This document shows, in pieces, positions 56,101 through 64,000 of a DNA stretch of 64,000 nt. Made by a program: the position numbers and the translations under genes. Numbering within the stretch: the stretch's first letter is position 1; each line of letters starts with the position of its first letter. Below the pieces are notes generated by a model, which was not told the origin of the DNA, made no database searches, and worked only from the letters and a program-made list of their open reading frames with translations. The stretch is from Planctomycetia bacterium (GTDB lineage: Bacteria; Planctomycetota; Phycisphaerae; UBA1845; UTPLA1): the NCBI GenBank assembly GCA_015200345.1, contig CP054187.1, positions 542,470 to 606,469 on the forward strand. The letters run 5' to 3'.

Positions 56101-56704
56101 CGGCCTTGGCCTGCAATCGCTGATTGTGAACTTCGTCAGCGGCCTGCTCATCCTGTTTGAACGCCACATCAAAGTGGGCGACGTGGTCCTGTTGCAGGAC
56201 AAGCAGGGCGAAGTGGTCAGCATCAATATGCGATCCACGACGTTGCGCACGCCGGACGGGCTGTACATGGTCGTGCCCAATGGTGAGTTTATTAATCAGA
56301 AGGTCGAGAACTGGACCCTGCGGCGCGACCCGATCCGCGGACTGCTCACGGTCGGGGTCGCCTACTCGTCCGATCCCAAAGTCGTGCGGCAGACGCTGCT
56401 GGAAATCGCCGAAGCCGAGCCGCGCGTGCTTTTCAATCCGCCGCCCGAGGTCCATTTTCTCGGCTTTGGAGACAGCAGCCTGAACTTTCAAATTGCCGCG
56501 TGGTTCCGTACGACTGGCGACCGTTGGTATGGCATGATCGACATGCGCTACGCGATCCTGAAGCGCTTCGCCGACGCGAAAATCGAAATCCCCTTCCCGC
56601 AGCGTGATCTGCACGTGCGCAACGCATACCTAGACGTGCGCCTGCGACGCGATCACGATGCCGCTGACGCGCCGGATGAACCAACCAAGCCCCCGTCGCC
56701 GTAA
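53147..56704 (+). CDS. Large MscS/MscK-type mechanosensitive channel
   Basis: The 1185-residue product has a signal peptide (about 1-24, ending FASA), then a long periplasmic coiled-coil region (about 70-480, rich in Leu, Glu, Arg and Gln). Roughly ten membrane helices run from about 545. The pore-lining MscS helix and beta-domain start near residue 980: 'GGLGLGIGLGLQSLIVNFVSG' then 'LFERHIKVGDVV' and 'NGEFINQKVENWTL'. These are hallmark MscS features, and the length and periplasmic part resemble MscK/KefA. It opens on osmotic downshock. TTG 53147 is taken as start with AGAGG about nine bases upstream, giving a good signal peptide; there is no ATG option nearby. Confidence 0.93.
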   Translation: MATQTRLFLTCWLMLGVAAAFASAQTVTTQPGEVQVELRPTSALRDAATIIETLEKLRAEMQALAPTTRPVTSQPTTRPDADLPSQLDGWRIELWQALAELESQLSELLRLTRTLDEAATDTEVEALTGQINEWKSLTRQWSEQPLPDEISDALLAERTRQFEEFQKRLEELTTTLTQQEALIKDGFKAQRDRLKTELARASALRETLVASYELDLKSADSDSQREIVTSRRRVASARVSALEASRQAIDLKEKSTQKELERNRLRAETLRPLVAAMRERLARLNEEKSRSRADKLRRQLETANVPETRKAYLRLQLLCEEHKARLHQSINPDVLERCSESDVAEMTTELARDTQYWEQFGESLSRRSAADVLAAHAQANREEVSARRQLRHLLDQIDQTLTEQRTIEDLERKALEAFDVQAAAYRNLAAGAIDTETIKLSQEIGQMRIDLRNEHEDLLGRQQVVLERLRKALDVARRRVQLCEQAVSRLYWSHLITRGPHYFDTSRYNALSAETDAMAAGVLRDVARQAWTSTRTQAQSMQRGDWVVVALSLMANVLVAFWLMRRLPSLRQSGAAAATAESAAADGAEPEPLTFVQRLIPQLGRSLQRVIPWLLLGSIIGTLIVTLGLTGLPAQIGYTVVGLWGAFWLSSAVLQIAFLAPKTRFRVIPCSSVVARHYLCWGRVLIALAVLLLVPSRILTAAGVLPTTAALLNEWFKFTATSAFFLFMVRREAVLNVWPRALRGRFAGTFTTLHTIYPTLVLFVLGLIFCRVVGYTALADYLSLGAVSTILLLLAASVIYQVFRDILIRVAARIRTARESFALSATPAATSAVAAAQPNAEEVSPALPTEQLPSSIRLPLSGAKWLLFLSALVGSLNIWGIRPYEIKRLLDFGLWEHNGQQVTLWRIGGAVLAVFAAVVVSRGIRQTLRTRFYPSHPGIDVGAQAAINTLLHYVITFIGIYVGLATLRLDLGALAVLFGGLGLGIGLGLQSLIVNFVSGLLILFERHIKVGDVVLLQDKQGEVVSINMRSTTLRTPDGLYMVVPNGEFINQKVENWTLRRDPIRGLLTVGVAYSSDPKVVRQTLLEIAEAEPRVLFNPPPEVHFLGFGDSSLNFQIAAWFRTTGDRWYGMIDMRYAILKRFADAKIEIPFPQRDLHVRNAYLDVRLRRDHDAADAPDEPTKPPSP

Positions 56705-56725
56705 TCGGCCCGCGCGCCTGCCGGT

Positions 56726-57472
56726 TCAGCCCAGCCGCGCCATAACCGCCGACATCGTCTCGCCGATGCCGGCGCGAATGACCAGCGCCGCCGCGAAGTC
56801 CAGCGGGGTACTCTCTCGGTTGAGGATGACCACGCGCGCTCCGCGTTGCATCGCCGTCACCGGCAGACCCGCCGCCGGCTGCACGACGAGACTCGACCCC
56901 ATCGCGATGAACAGATCGCCGCTGGATGCCAGTTGAATTGCCTCGCGCATCACGTCGGCCGGCATCTGCTGACCGAACGAAACAGTCCGTGACTTGAGCA
57001 GCCCGCCGCATGCATCGCAGCGCAGGTCCCATTCTCCAGCTTCCAACCTCGATTGGATGTCACGCGCGCTCCATCGTTTGTCACATTCCAGGCAATGCAC
57101 CGTCATCGCCGTACCGTGTATCTCCACGACGCGGCGGCTGCCGGCGCGTTGATGCAGCTCATCAATGTTCTGCGTGATGACGCCCAACAGTTTGCCGCGC
57201 CGCTCCAACTCTGCCAACGCGAGATGACCTGCGTTAGGCGTCGCGGCGAAGAACGACGGCATCATCTCGCGGCGAATCTCCCAGAACCGCCGCCGCTCCG
57301 CCGGATCATTCAGAAAATCGTCAAACATGACCGGGGCATGACGCGACCACAGGCCGCCGGGGCTGCGAAAATCGGCGATGCCGCTTTCCGTGCTGATGCC
57401 TGCTCCCGTAAACGCCACGATCCGCCGGCTCGCCCGGAGCCACTGCGCCAGTTGATCGACGGCGGCATCCAT
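56726..57472 (-). CDS. Sirtuin (NAD-dependent protein deacetylase/deacylase)
   Basis: The 248-residue product is of bacterial CobB size. It carries 'FTGAGISTESGIADFR' (NAD-binding), 'TQNIDELHQRAG', catalytic His119 in 'EIHG', and zinc-binding Cys pairs C127/C130 ('CLECDKRW') and C152/C155 ('CDACGG'). It removes acyl groups from lysines, using NAD. ATG 57472 is taken; a longer start reaching 57511 would overlap the upstream arsC gene. It is the last gene in an operon with arsC and a DMT transporter. Confidence 0.94.
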   Translation of the reverse strand: MDAAVDQLAQWLRASRRIVAFTGAGISTESGIADFRSPGGLWSRHAPVMFDDFLNDPAERRRFWEIRREMMPSFFAATPNAGHLALAELERRGKLLGVITQNIDELHQRAGSRRVVEIHGTAMTVHCLECDKRWSARDIQSRLEAGEWDLRCDACGGLLKSRTVSFGQQMPADVMREAIQLASSGDLFIAMGSSLVVQPAAGLPVTAMQRGARVVILNRESTPLDFAAALVIRAGIGETMSAVMARLG

Positions 57473-57486
57473 TCCATCGCTCACGG

Positions 57487-57939
57487 TCACTGCCCCGCAC
57501 CGGCTGCCCACGCTCCGTCGAGCGTCTTCAGAAACGCCTCGATTTTTCCCCGCAATGCATCGCGGACCTCGCGCGCCCGCACCAACGCTACGTCCGGGGC
57601 TGGCTCATGCGACGGATCCGGCATCGGCCACCGGTGCGTCGCCACGCTGCCACGCAGCGCCGGGCAGCTCGTTGCCGCGTGATCGCAGACCGTCATGACG
57701 TAGTCGAACGTCCGTGGGCCGAAGGAATCCAGCCCCTTGGACCGCTGCGAGGAGATATCGATGCCCGCCTCGCTCATGACCCGAATCGCCAGCGGATGCA
57801 CAAAGCCCGCCGGGGCCGACCCGGCCGAGAACACGTCGATCCGATCGCCGGCCAGATGCCGCATCAAGCCCTCGCCCATTTGCGACCGAAACGCGTTGCC
57901 CGTGCATAGAAACAAGACGCTTGGCTTCTTATCGTTCAT
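57487..57939 (-). CDS. arsC: Arsenate reductase (thioredoxin-coupled, LMW-PTP fold)
   Basis: The 150-residue product has the LMW-phosphatase P-loop 'CTGNAFRSQMGEG' (C12 and R18). The two further redox Cys, C85 and C92 in 'VCDHAATSCPA', match the ArsC cascade (C10, C82, C89 in Bacillus ArsC). The P-loop has Ala-Phe where many ArsC proteins have Ser-Cys. It is expected to reduce arsenate to arsenite, fed by thioredoxin. It starts 12 bases after the DMT transporter's stop and ends 14 bases before the sirtuin start. Confidence 0.9.
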   Translation of the reverse strand: MNDKKPSVLFLCTGNAFRSQMGEGLMRHLAGDRIDVFSAGSAPAGFVHPLAIRVMSEAGIDISSQRSKGLDSFGPRTFDYVMTVCDHAATSCPALRGSVATHRWPMPDPSHEPAPDVALVRAREVRDALRGKIEAFLKTLDGAWAAGAGQ

Positions 57940-57951
57940 CGCACACTCCCA

Positions 57952-58983
57952 TCACCGCATTGCCCGCTCGACCACCGCCCGCTCCGTCGCCAAGGCCGAC
58001 GCAGGCCCGGCGTCCTCCAACGGCGCCGCGGGCACACGCTCCAACAGGACCGATTCGCGAATACCTGCTCGCCGCGTTTGCTCCGCCCGCAGCAGCAGCC
58101 ACGCACCGCCGAGCATCACAAACCCGCTTCCCCACTGCCCCGCCGTCAGCGATTCGCCGAACAGGAGCGCGCCGCCGATGGCCGTCAGAAACGGTGAGAT
58201 TTGAACTATCGCCGTACTCACAGCCACCCCCAGCCGCGTCATCGCAGCATAATAGCACGTATGCCCCGCCGCGATCCCGACCAGCGCCGAGACAATCAAC
58301 AGAAACCAGTTCATCGCCGAGAGATTCAACGCCTCCAGCCCATGACGGCGCCCCATGGGTATCATCAGAGCGACCATTCCCAGCGCCGTCAACAACGATA
58401 TGACAGAGAACGCCGTAAGCGACGGCACGCCGCGCATGCAATAGCGCACCGACACGCCATACAGCCCGAAAAACGCGCCGGACAGCAAGGCCATGACGAT
58501 TCCGAAACCGCCCGCTCCGCTTAACGGGGTCGTCCCCACGAGCACCGTTCCGACCGTGCCCCCCGCTACCAGCGTCATTCCCATCCAAAACGTCGCGCTG
58601 CGCGCCAGCGGACGCTCATCCACAAACAGGATCAACGCGCCGGCCGTCGACGAGATCAGCGACACGCGAAGAAGGAACCCTGCCAGCCCCGGACCAATGT
58701 AATACGGCGCGAACGCATACAGCACTTGCCCCGCGATATTGAACGCGGCCGGAATGAAGGCGCGCCGCCACAATCGCTCGGGCAGGTCGCCGCGCCGCAA
58801 GCCCATCAGCAGGATCGGCAACCAGAAGATTGCCGCGATGCTGTACCGCCAGCCATTCGCCGTCCAGGCATCGATGTGCCCGGTCAGGTGTTTCAGAAAG
58901 AGCAGGACGGTGCCCCAACTGACCAGCGTCATGGAGACAAACGCGATGCCTGCGGCGCGGGAGAGGGGCTTGAATCCGGTCAT
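57952..58983 (-). CDS. EamA/DMT-superfamily transporter
   Basis: The 343-residue product has ten hydrophobic helices in two EamA halves, each with the repeated pattern (first half starting 'IAFVSMTLVSWGTVLLFLKH', second half 'IVMALLSGAFFGLYGVSVRY'). The C-terminal 40 residues are soluble and Ala/Arg/Glu-rich. The substrate cannot be predicted; families of this type export amino acids and metabolites. First gene of the DMT-arsC-sirtuin run, so export linked to arsenic stress is possible. Confidence 0.88.
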   Translation of the reverse strand: MTGFKPLSRAAGIAFVSMTLVSWGTVLLFLKHLTGHIDAWTANGWRYSIAAIFWLPILLMGLRRGDLPERLWRRAFIPAAFNIAGQVLYAFAPYYIGPGLAGFLLRVSLISSTAGALILFVDERPLARSATFWMGMTLVAGGTVGTVLVGTTPLSGAGGFGIVMALLSGAFFGLYGVSVRYCMRGVPSLTAFSVISLLTALGMVALMIPMGRRHGLEALNLSAMNWFLLIVSALVGIAAGHTCYYAAMTRLGVAVSTAIVQISPFLTAIGGALLFGESLTAGQWGSGFVMLGGAWLLLRAEQTRRAGIRESVLLERVPAAPLEDAGPASALATERAVVERAMR

Positions 58984-59149
58984 TCAGAGCAGTGTAATCC
59001 GCCGATAACGCGGCCGCACATGCGGCACGGAAAATGCTAAATCCATGGTCGCAGGGCGCCGGCTGCCGAGCGGATTGCGTAGGGCGATTCATGCTGCGTC
59101 GCGGCCCGCACCCGCTGCGGATCAGCCCGCACCTGGAAAGGGGTTGGCC

Positions 59150-61124
<1,975 letters not shown>

Positions 61125-61222
61125 GGTACCGCATCAGTCACTGGCTCGATTACTGATTGGCAGGTGTGCATGCTCCAGCCGACTGGCGGAGGCAACAGCC
61201 GGACGCCCATTCTGCCGCGGCC

Positions 61223-61810
61223 TTAACTCACCTCCATGCAGAACCCGTATTCCTTCAGGATGCGCGGATGGATGACGCCTTTGACGCGATCCAGCACGCG
61301 CTGTTTAAGTCGGGTGCGCGGATGAAGTTTGCCTCGCGCCAAGGCGCAGAGCACGAGGTAATCCACGATGCAGCCGGGGGTCCACTCGATGCCGTGGCGA
61401 TAGCCGATCACCGCCAGCGCCCCGGTCTCCTTCAGAATCTCGCGCAGATCGACCTTTTTCAGCACTTCGCACGCCGAGATATACAACACGCGCCCGCGGC
61501 ACTGGCCGCGAAGCACGTCAAGCAGGTCGCCGAGCTTGACCTTGCGCTTCCAGTTCTCCATGAGAAACTTGCCCGGCTCGCCGTGCATGGAGAGATACAG
61601 GATCGGGTACTTCGCGTACGCCGCATCGCACCATTTGCGCAGGTAAAACAGCAGGCTCGGCCCGGTCGCCGCCGTGCGCAGGATGAAATCGACGTTTGAC
61701 TTATCCGCCTCCTGCACGAGTTTCAGGATGTGCTCCATCGTGTAGCGCTTGCGGAAGTCGGACTCCCACTCGGCCTCGATGCAGTAGATGCCGTTGCAGG
61801 TGATGGCCAT
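61223..61810 (-). CDS. DUF6642-like caspase/CHAT-fold protein
   Basis: The 195-residue product starts 'MAITCNGIYCIEAEWES', and has 'YPILYLSMHGEPG' (His76) and 'GRVLYISACEVLKKV' (Cys114). The order 'hydrophobic-strand-SMHG ... hydrophobic-strand-SAC' is the His-Cys dyad pattern of caspase-like/CHAT peptidases. From memory it matches the DUF6642 family (GIYCIE..., LAFHGEPG, GSC). I have not confirmed this by search. ATG 61810 was chosen; the upstream open frame looks untranslated. It is encoded 83 bases after the FGE-like gene on the same strand. The role is unknown; a protease, effector or scaffold are all possible. Confidence 0.65.
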   Translation of the reverse strand: MAITCNGIYCIEAEWESDFRKRYTMEHILKLVQEADKSNVDFILRTAATGPSLLFYLRKWCDAAYAKYPILYLSMHGEPGKFLMENWKRKVKLGDLLDVLRGQCRGRVLYISACEVLKKVDLREILKETGALAVIGYRHGIEWTPGCIVDYLVLCALARGKLHPRTRLKQRVLDRVKGVIHPRILKEYGFCMEVS

Positions 61811-61893
61811 GCGCGACGATGCCCCGGAACTTCGGCCCGTAGAGCATGGTAAGGTGAGGGTGCGGCAGCGGTCGAGCGTCGGCCAGCGCGCGG

Positions 61894-62919
61894 TCAGATT
61901 CGGGCCGGCGGGCACCGGCGGCGACGCGTGAAAACCGCGACCGCGATCAAAAGCCCCGCCGTGGAAGGTTCGGGGATGCCGACGAGGCGAAACCCGATGA
62001 AGTGGGACTCCGTCGTCGGGCGCGCCCAGTTGCGGAGCGCTGCGTAGAGATCCGAATTAATACTCAAATAGCTGCCTCCCCGGATGCCCCGATTAAATGT
62101 GGGAAAGGCCGTCTCATTCCACTCCCAGACATTGCCTCCCTGGTCATACGTCCCGTAAGAACTCTCGGAATTCTCATGTGACCCGACGATCGTTCGATAG
62201 TAGGGCGAGCCGATGGTCATCCCCAGATTGGAGTACGTCGCATTGTTGCCCGGGTCGGGATTATACAGAAGGTTACTGGGAATGTTGTTGCTGGCAGTCG
62301 GGTAGTTCCAGTAATTGCCCGCGAGGCCGTCATTCTTGTGGTAGGCAGCCTTGTACCATTCGCTTTCAGTGGGGATGGCCCAGGCCGCGGTGGGTCTGCG
62401 CGTGATGGCCATTAACTCGGGGATCGTCATCGCACCGTTAAGATAGTACGCGCCATCCTCCGTGGTGGATAGATTTTGCGGCCCGGTCGGCTGGCCATTC
62501 TGAAGCCAGTTTGCGAAACGAGCAGCGTCCCCCCATGAAACGTAATTCACCGGACGGTCGGCCCAGTCCTCTGGAACGCTGTACGTATAGCTGCCCGGCT
62601 GGCCGCTTCGTTGAATGTTCGCGCCCGAGGTCACTCCCGTCGTGCTCCCCATGCTTGGGTTGTACAACCCGTGCGGATCGTCAGCCGCCACGGCATTGAG
62701 AAAGGCCGTGTACTGCCGCGCCGTCACCTCAAACTTACTGATTCGGTATTCGTAATTGACGCTTCCGATGGTCGGACCGCCGGCATTCATAAAACGCGAG
62801 TCACCGCCGTTGCCGACATGACCAACCGGAACGGTTTCGACAAGTTGAGCGGACGCACGATGGACATTCACAACGGCGACCAACGCCGGGAGCAACACGG
62901 TTAATCGAAGTGCCCTCAT
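61894..62919 (-). CDS. Secreted formylglycine-generating-enzyme-like protein with PEP-CTERM
   Basis: The 341-residue product has a signal peptide (about 1-22, ending RASA), then an FGE-sulfatase/SUMF1-type domain: 'SKFEVTARQYTAFLNAVAADD' (start of the fold), 'DRPVNYVSWGDAARFANWLQNG', 'AWAIPTESEWYKAAYHKND', 'GNVWEWNETAFP', 'RGIRGGSYLSINSDLYAALRN' and 'IGFRLVG'. The C-terminus 'IPEPSTAGLLIAVAVFTRRRRC' is a PEP-CTERM sorting signal. Such domains are common lectin/enzyme-like folds; the FGE Cys pair is not evident here. A good promoter lies at 63035-63063. ATG 62919 was taken with GGAGG nearby. Confidence 0.88.
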   Translation of the reverse strand: MRALRLTVLLPALVAVVNVHRASAQLVETVPVGHVGNGGDSRFMNAGGPTIGSVNYEYRISKFEVTARQYTAFLNAVAADDPHGLYNPSMGSTTGVTSGANIQRSGQPGSYTYSVPEDWADRPVNYVSWGDAARFANWLQNGQPTGPQNLSTTEDGAYYLNGAMTIPELMAITRRPTAAWAIPTESEWYKAAYHKNDGLAGNYWNYPTASNNIPSNLLYNPDPGNNATYSNLGMTIGSPYYRTIVGSHENSESSYGTYDQGGNVWEWNETAFPTFNRGIRGGSYLSINSDLYAALRNWARPTTESHFIGFRLVGIPEPSTAGLLIAVAVFTRRRRCPPARI

Positions 62920-63034
62920 CATGTCCCTCCGTCGCGCTTCTTGCCGGTTGAGTGTGGATGCCTTCGTAAGGCCCCAGCCGGTTCGCATCGTACAAGAACA
63001 GTGGCCCAAGGTATTGCCTTGGATTTGACACGCT

Positions 63035-63063
63035 ATGCTACCGTTCGTGGGCGGCTGTGTCAA
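63035..63063 (-). promoter_or_regulatory. Sigma-70-type promoter of the FGE-like gene
   Basis: On the minus strand: TTGACA (63058-63063), a 17-base spacer, and TAGCAT (63035-63040). It predicts a transcript start near 63028 and a leader of about 110 bases to ATG 62919. Confidence 0.65.
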
Positions 63064-63164
63064 GGAGAAAGTCTAATTCTCGCCTCGATAATTGTCACAA
63101 CTCGTCCGATTCCGACCATTTCGCGCGACACGAAGCGCAAGCATAGAGATCATAACCAGTTATG

Positions 63165-63556
63165 CTATCGCACCTCCCGGTTCACCGGTTCCGTCAACTT
63201 GGCACCCGGCGGCGGCATGTCAAACGGCACGCACGGACCCACCAACACCAGCCCGCCTTGCGCTCGCGCCAGATCACGCACGGCGCGTCGAAACACGACG
63301 TTCACCCAGCATCCAGCCCCCAGAAGCGAGCGAGATAGGCCTGCTTCAATCCCGCAAGGGTATCGGCGCTCAATGTGGGCGACGTGAACTGCTTGCGGCC
63401 ATCGACGTGGACAAAATGCACCGTGGCGGAAGACATACCGCGCAGGATAAACGCTGCTCGGCAACGTGCTCCAATGCAACCCTGGTAGGCACCGGCTCTG
63501 TACCGATAGCCTCTTTGAAATAGCTCTGTTGCGTCGACGCGACGATCCGGGCGCGT
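63165..63556 (-). pseudogene. Probable frameshifted coding remnant
   Basis: No single frame gives a natural protein, but three pieces in three minus-strand frames look coding in order: near 63530-63430 'SYFKEAIGTEPVPTRVALEH', near 63430-63305 'HFVHVDGRKQFTSPTLSADT' and on to 'LARFWGLDAG' then stop, and near 63305-63165 'VNVVFRRAVRDLARAQGG' to 'PVNREVR' then stop. This suggests a gene of roughly 120 residues broken by two frameshifts, or sequencing errors. It begins right after the lipoprotein stop at 63557. I do not recognise the family. Confidence 0.35.
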
Positions 63557-63940
63557 TCACTTCCCCGGTCGCACGTGAATCACTCTTCCGAACTGATCCA
63601 CCGTCACGGTTGACCGCCTGGCCGCCTCCGCGCCTTCGCCAGTCACGGTGACACGCCACACGTTGAATTGCTTTTTCGATAGAATCTTGTATCGCTCCGG
63701 CATCAGACGAAGCGCGCGCAACTGCTCGACGGCGATCCGCTCGGCCGCACTCGAATCAGGGGTTCGGCCCCTTTCAACCCCGCCCGACGCGCCTTTCGAA
63801 CGGGCCGTATTCATTTCTTGTATCCCGCGAGCGCGACTGCTCGAGTCGGAGTCGGAACCGGATCCGTTGCAACTTGCAATGACCACCGTCATGAGAATCA
63901 AGCAGGCCGTGCGCCATCGAGGCTTCTCCATATCGCGCAC
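63557..63940 (-). CDS. Small lipoprotein
   Basis: The 127-residue product has a signal with lipobox-like 'VVIASC' (Cys about 24) followed by a Gly/Ser/Asp linker (NGSGSDSDSSSR). The C-terminal half is an alpha/beta domain: 'AERIAVEQLRALRLMPERYKIL', 'QFNVWRVTVTGEGAEAARRS', 'TVTVDQFGRVIHVRPGK' (quoted as parts). The last is a strand-turn-strand like a PepSY-type repeat ('dv.v.~~~G.v'). The start is GTG 63940 with GGGAG six bases upstream; ATG 63931 is the alternative. Its own leader contains the tRNA-like sequence up to 63997. Confidence 0.65.
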   Translation of the reverse strand: MRDMEKPRWRTACLILMTVVIASCNGSGSDSDSSSRARGIQEMNTARSKGASGGVERGRTPDSSAAERIAVEQLRALRLMPERYKILSKKQFNVWRVTVTGEGAEAARRSTVTVDQFGRVIHVRPGK

Positions 63941-63954
63941 TCGACACTCCCGTT

Positions 63955-63997
63955 GATTGGACTATCAGGTGCTTTGCTCCAATTGAGCTAGCGATCC
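63955..63997 (-). other. tRNA 5'-half-like sequence at the window edge
   Basis: On the minus strand: GGATCGC (acceptor-like), TA, then GCTCAATTGGAGC (D-arm with a loop about three bases short of normal), then AAAGCACCTGATAGTCC. This looks like the first half of a Lys- or Ile-type tRNA, but the anticodon stem does not pair and no T-arm (GGTTCGA) follows. It may be a tRNA remnant or a structured leader of the lipoprotein gene. Confidence 0.4.
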
Positions 63998-64000
63998 TTT

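Noticed and set aside
63165..63659. 164-codon single frame on the minus strand
   Set aside because: Arg/Ser/Cys/Trp-rich and shadow-like over most of its length; only the last 46 codons look coding, so I list the area as a frameshifted remnant instead.

Overview
The window is about 63% GC chromosomal DNA with densely packed genes on both strands, nearly all read as intact single frames. I see no insertion sequence, prophage, rRNA operon or CRISPR array. The combination of a secreted FG-GAP protein ending in two 'GDxNxDG...' dockerin-like loops, a PEP-CTERM protein, many short lipobox-bearing secreted peptides, a DUF5117-type metalloprotease, PrkA and a very large periplasmic-propeller hybrid kinase points to a Planctomycetota bacterium, most likely near the Phycisphaerae. 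This assignment rests on protein style and was not computed.

Layout. 1-5.8 kb: unknown proteins, including a secreted 661-residue protein, a protein with an eroded HExxH-like site, and a strikingly uncharged Asn/Pro/Phe/Thr-rich protein. 6-7.8 kb: a stand-alone LON substrate-binding protein preceded by two copies of a 14-bp palindrome, then two short lipoprotein-like peptides. 7.9-14.6 kb: a peptide-use locus (peptidase T, an OPT transporter, two POT transporters). 15.3-19.3 kb: a five-gene minus-strand operon (DUF2752 membrane protein, two related lipoproteins, a glycosyltransferase, an LpxL-type acyltransferase that has lost its catalytic motif). 19.5-24.3 kb: family-4 uracil-DNA glycosylase, aconitase and RlmN. 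24.4-29.7 kb: a giant hybrid sensor kinase followed by a NarL-type regulator. 29.8-35.2 kb: PrkA kinase, a third short secreted peptide, an aminotransferase and a KamA-type radical SAM enzyme.

35.5-39 kb: FG-GAP/dockerin protein, a membrane protein, an Arg-repeat protein and a DUF2007 protein with a nearly pure Asp/Glu tail. 39.3-48 kb: a large zinc metalloprotease, topoisomerase I with six zinc ribbons, and an M14 carboxypeptidase. 48-50 kb: ribH-nusB-ftsY. 50-56.7 kb: a catalytically intact LpxL-type acyltransferase divergent from mreC, an RluA-like protein with an altered active site, and a large MscS/MscK channel. 56.7-59 kb: an operon of DMT transporter, ArsC and sirtuin. 59-61.1 kb: a four-CBS protein and malate dehydrogenase. 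61.2-64 kb: a caspase/CHAT-like small protein (DUF6642-like), a secreted formylglycine-generating-enzyme-like PEP-CTERM protein with a good promoter, a probably broken gene, a lipoprotein and a tRNA-5'-half-like sequence at the window edge.

Together the genes describe a heterotroph that imports and degrades peptides and proteins (PepT, OPT, POT, M14, DUF5117), runs a TCA cycle (aconitase, malate dehydrogenase) and has a Gram-negative-type envelope (two LpxL homologues, MreC, lipoproteins, MscS). The most unusual items are the uncharged NPF-rich protein, three enzyme homologues with apparently eroded active sites, the short lipobox peptides, and the acidic/basic gene pair at 38 kb.
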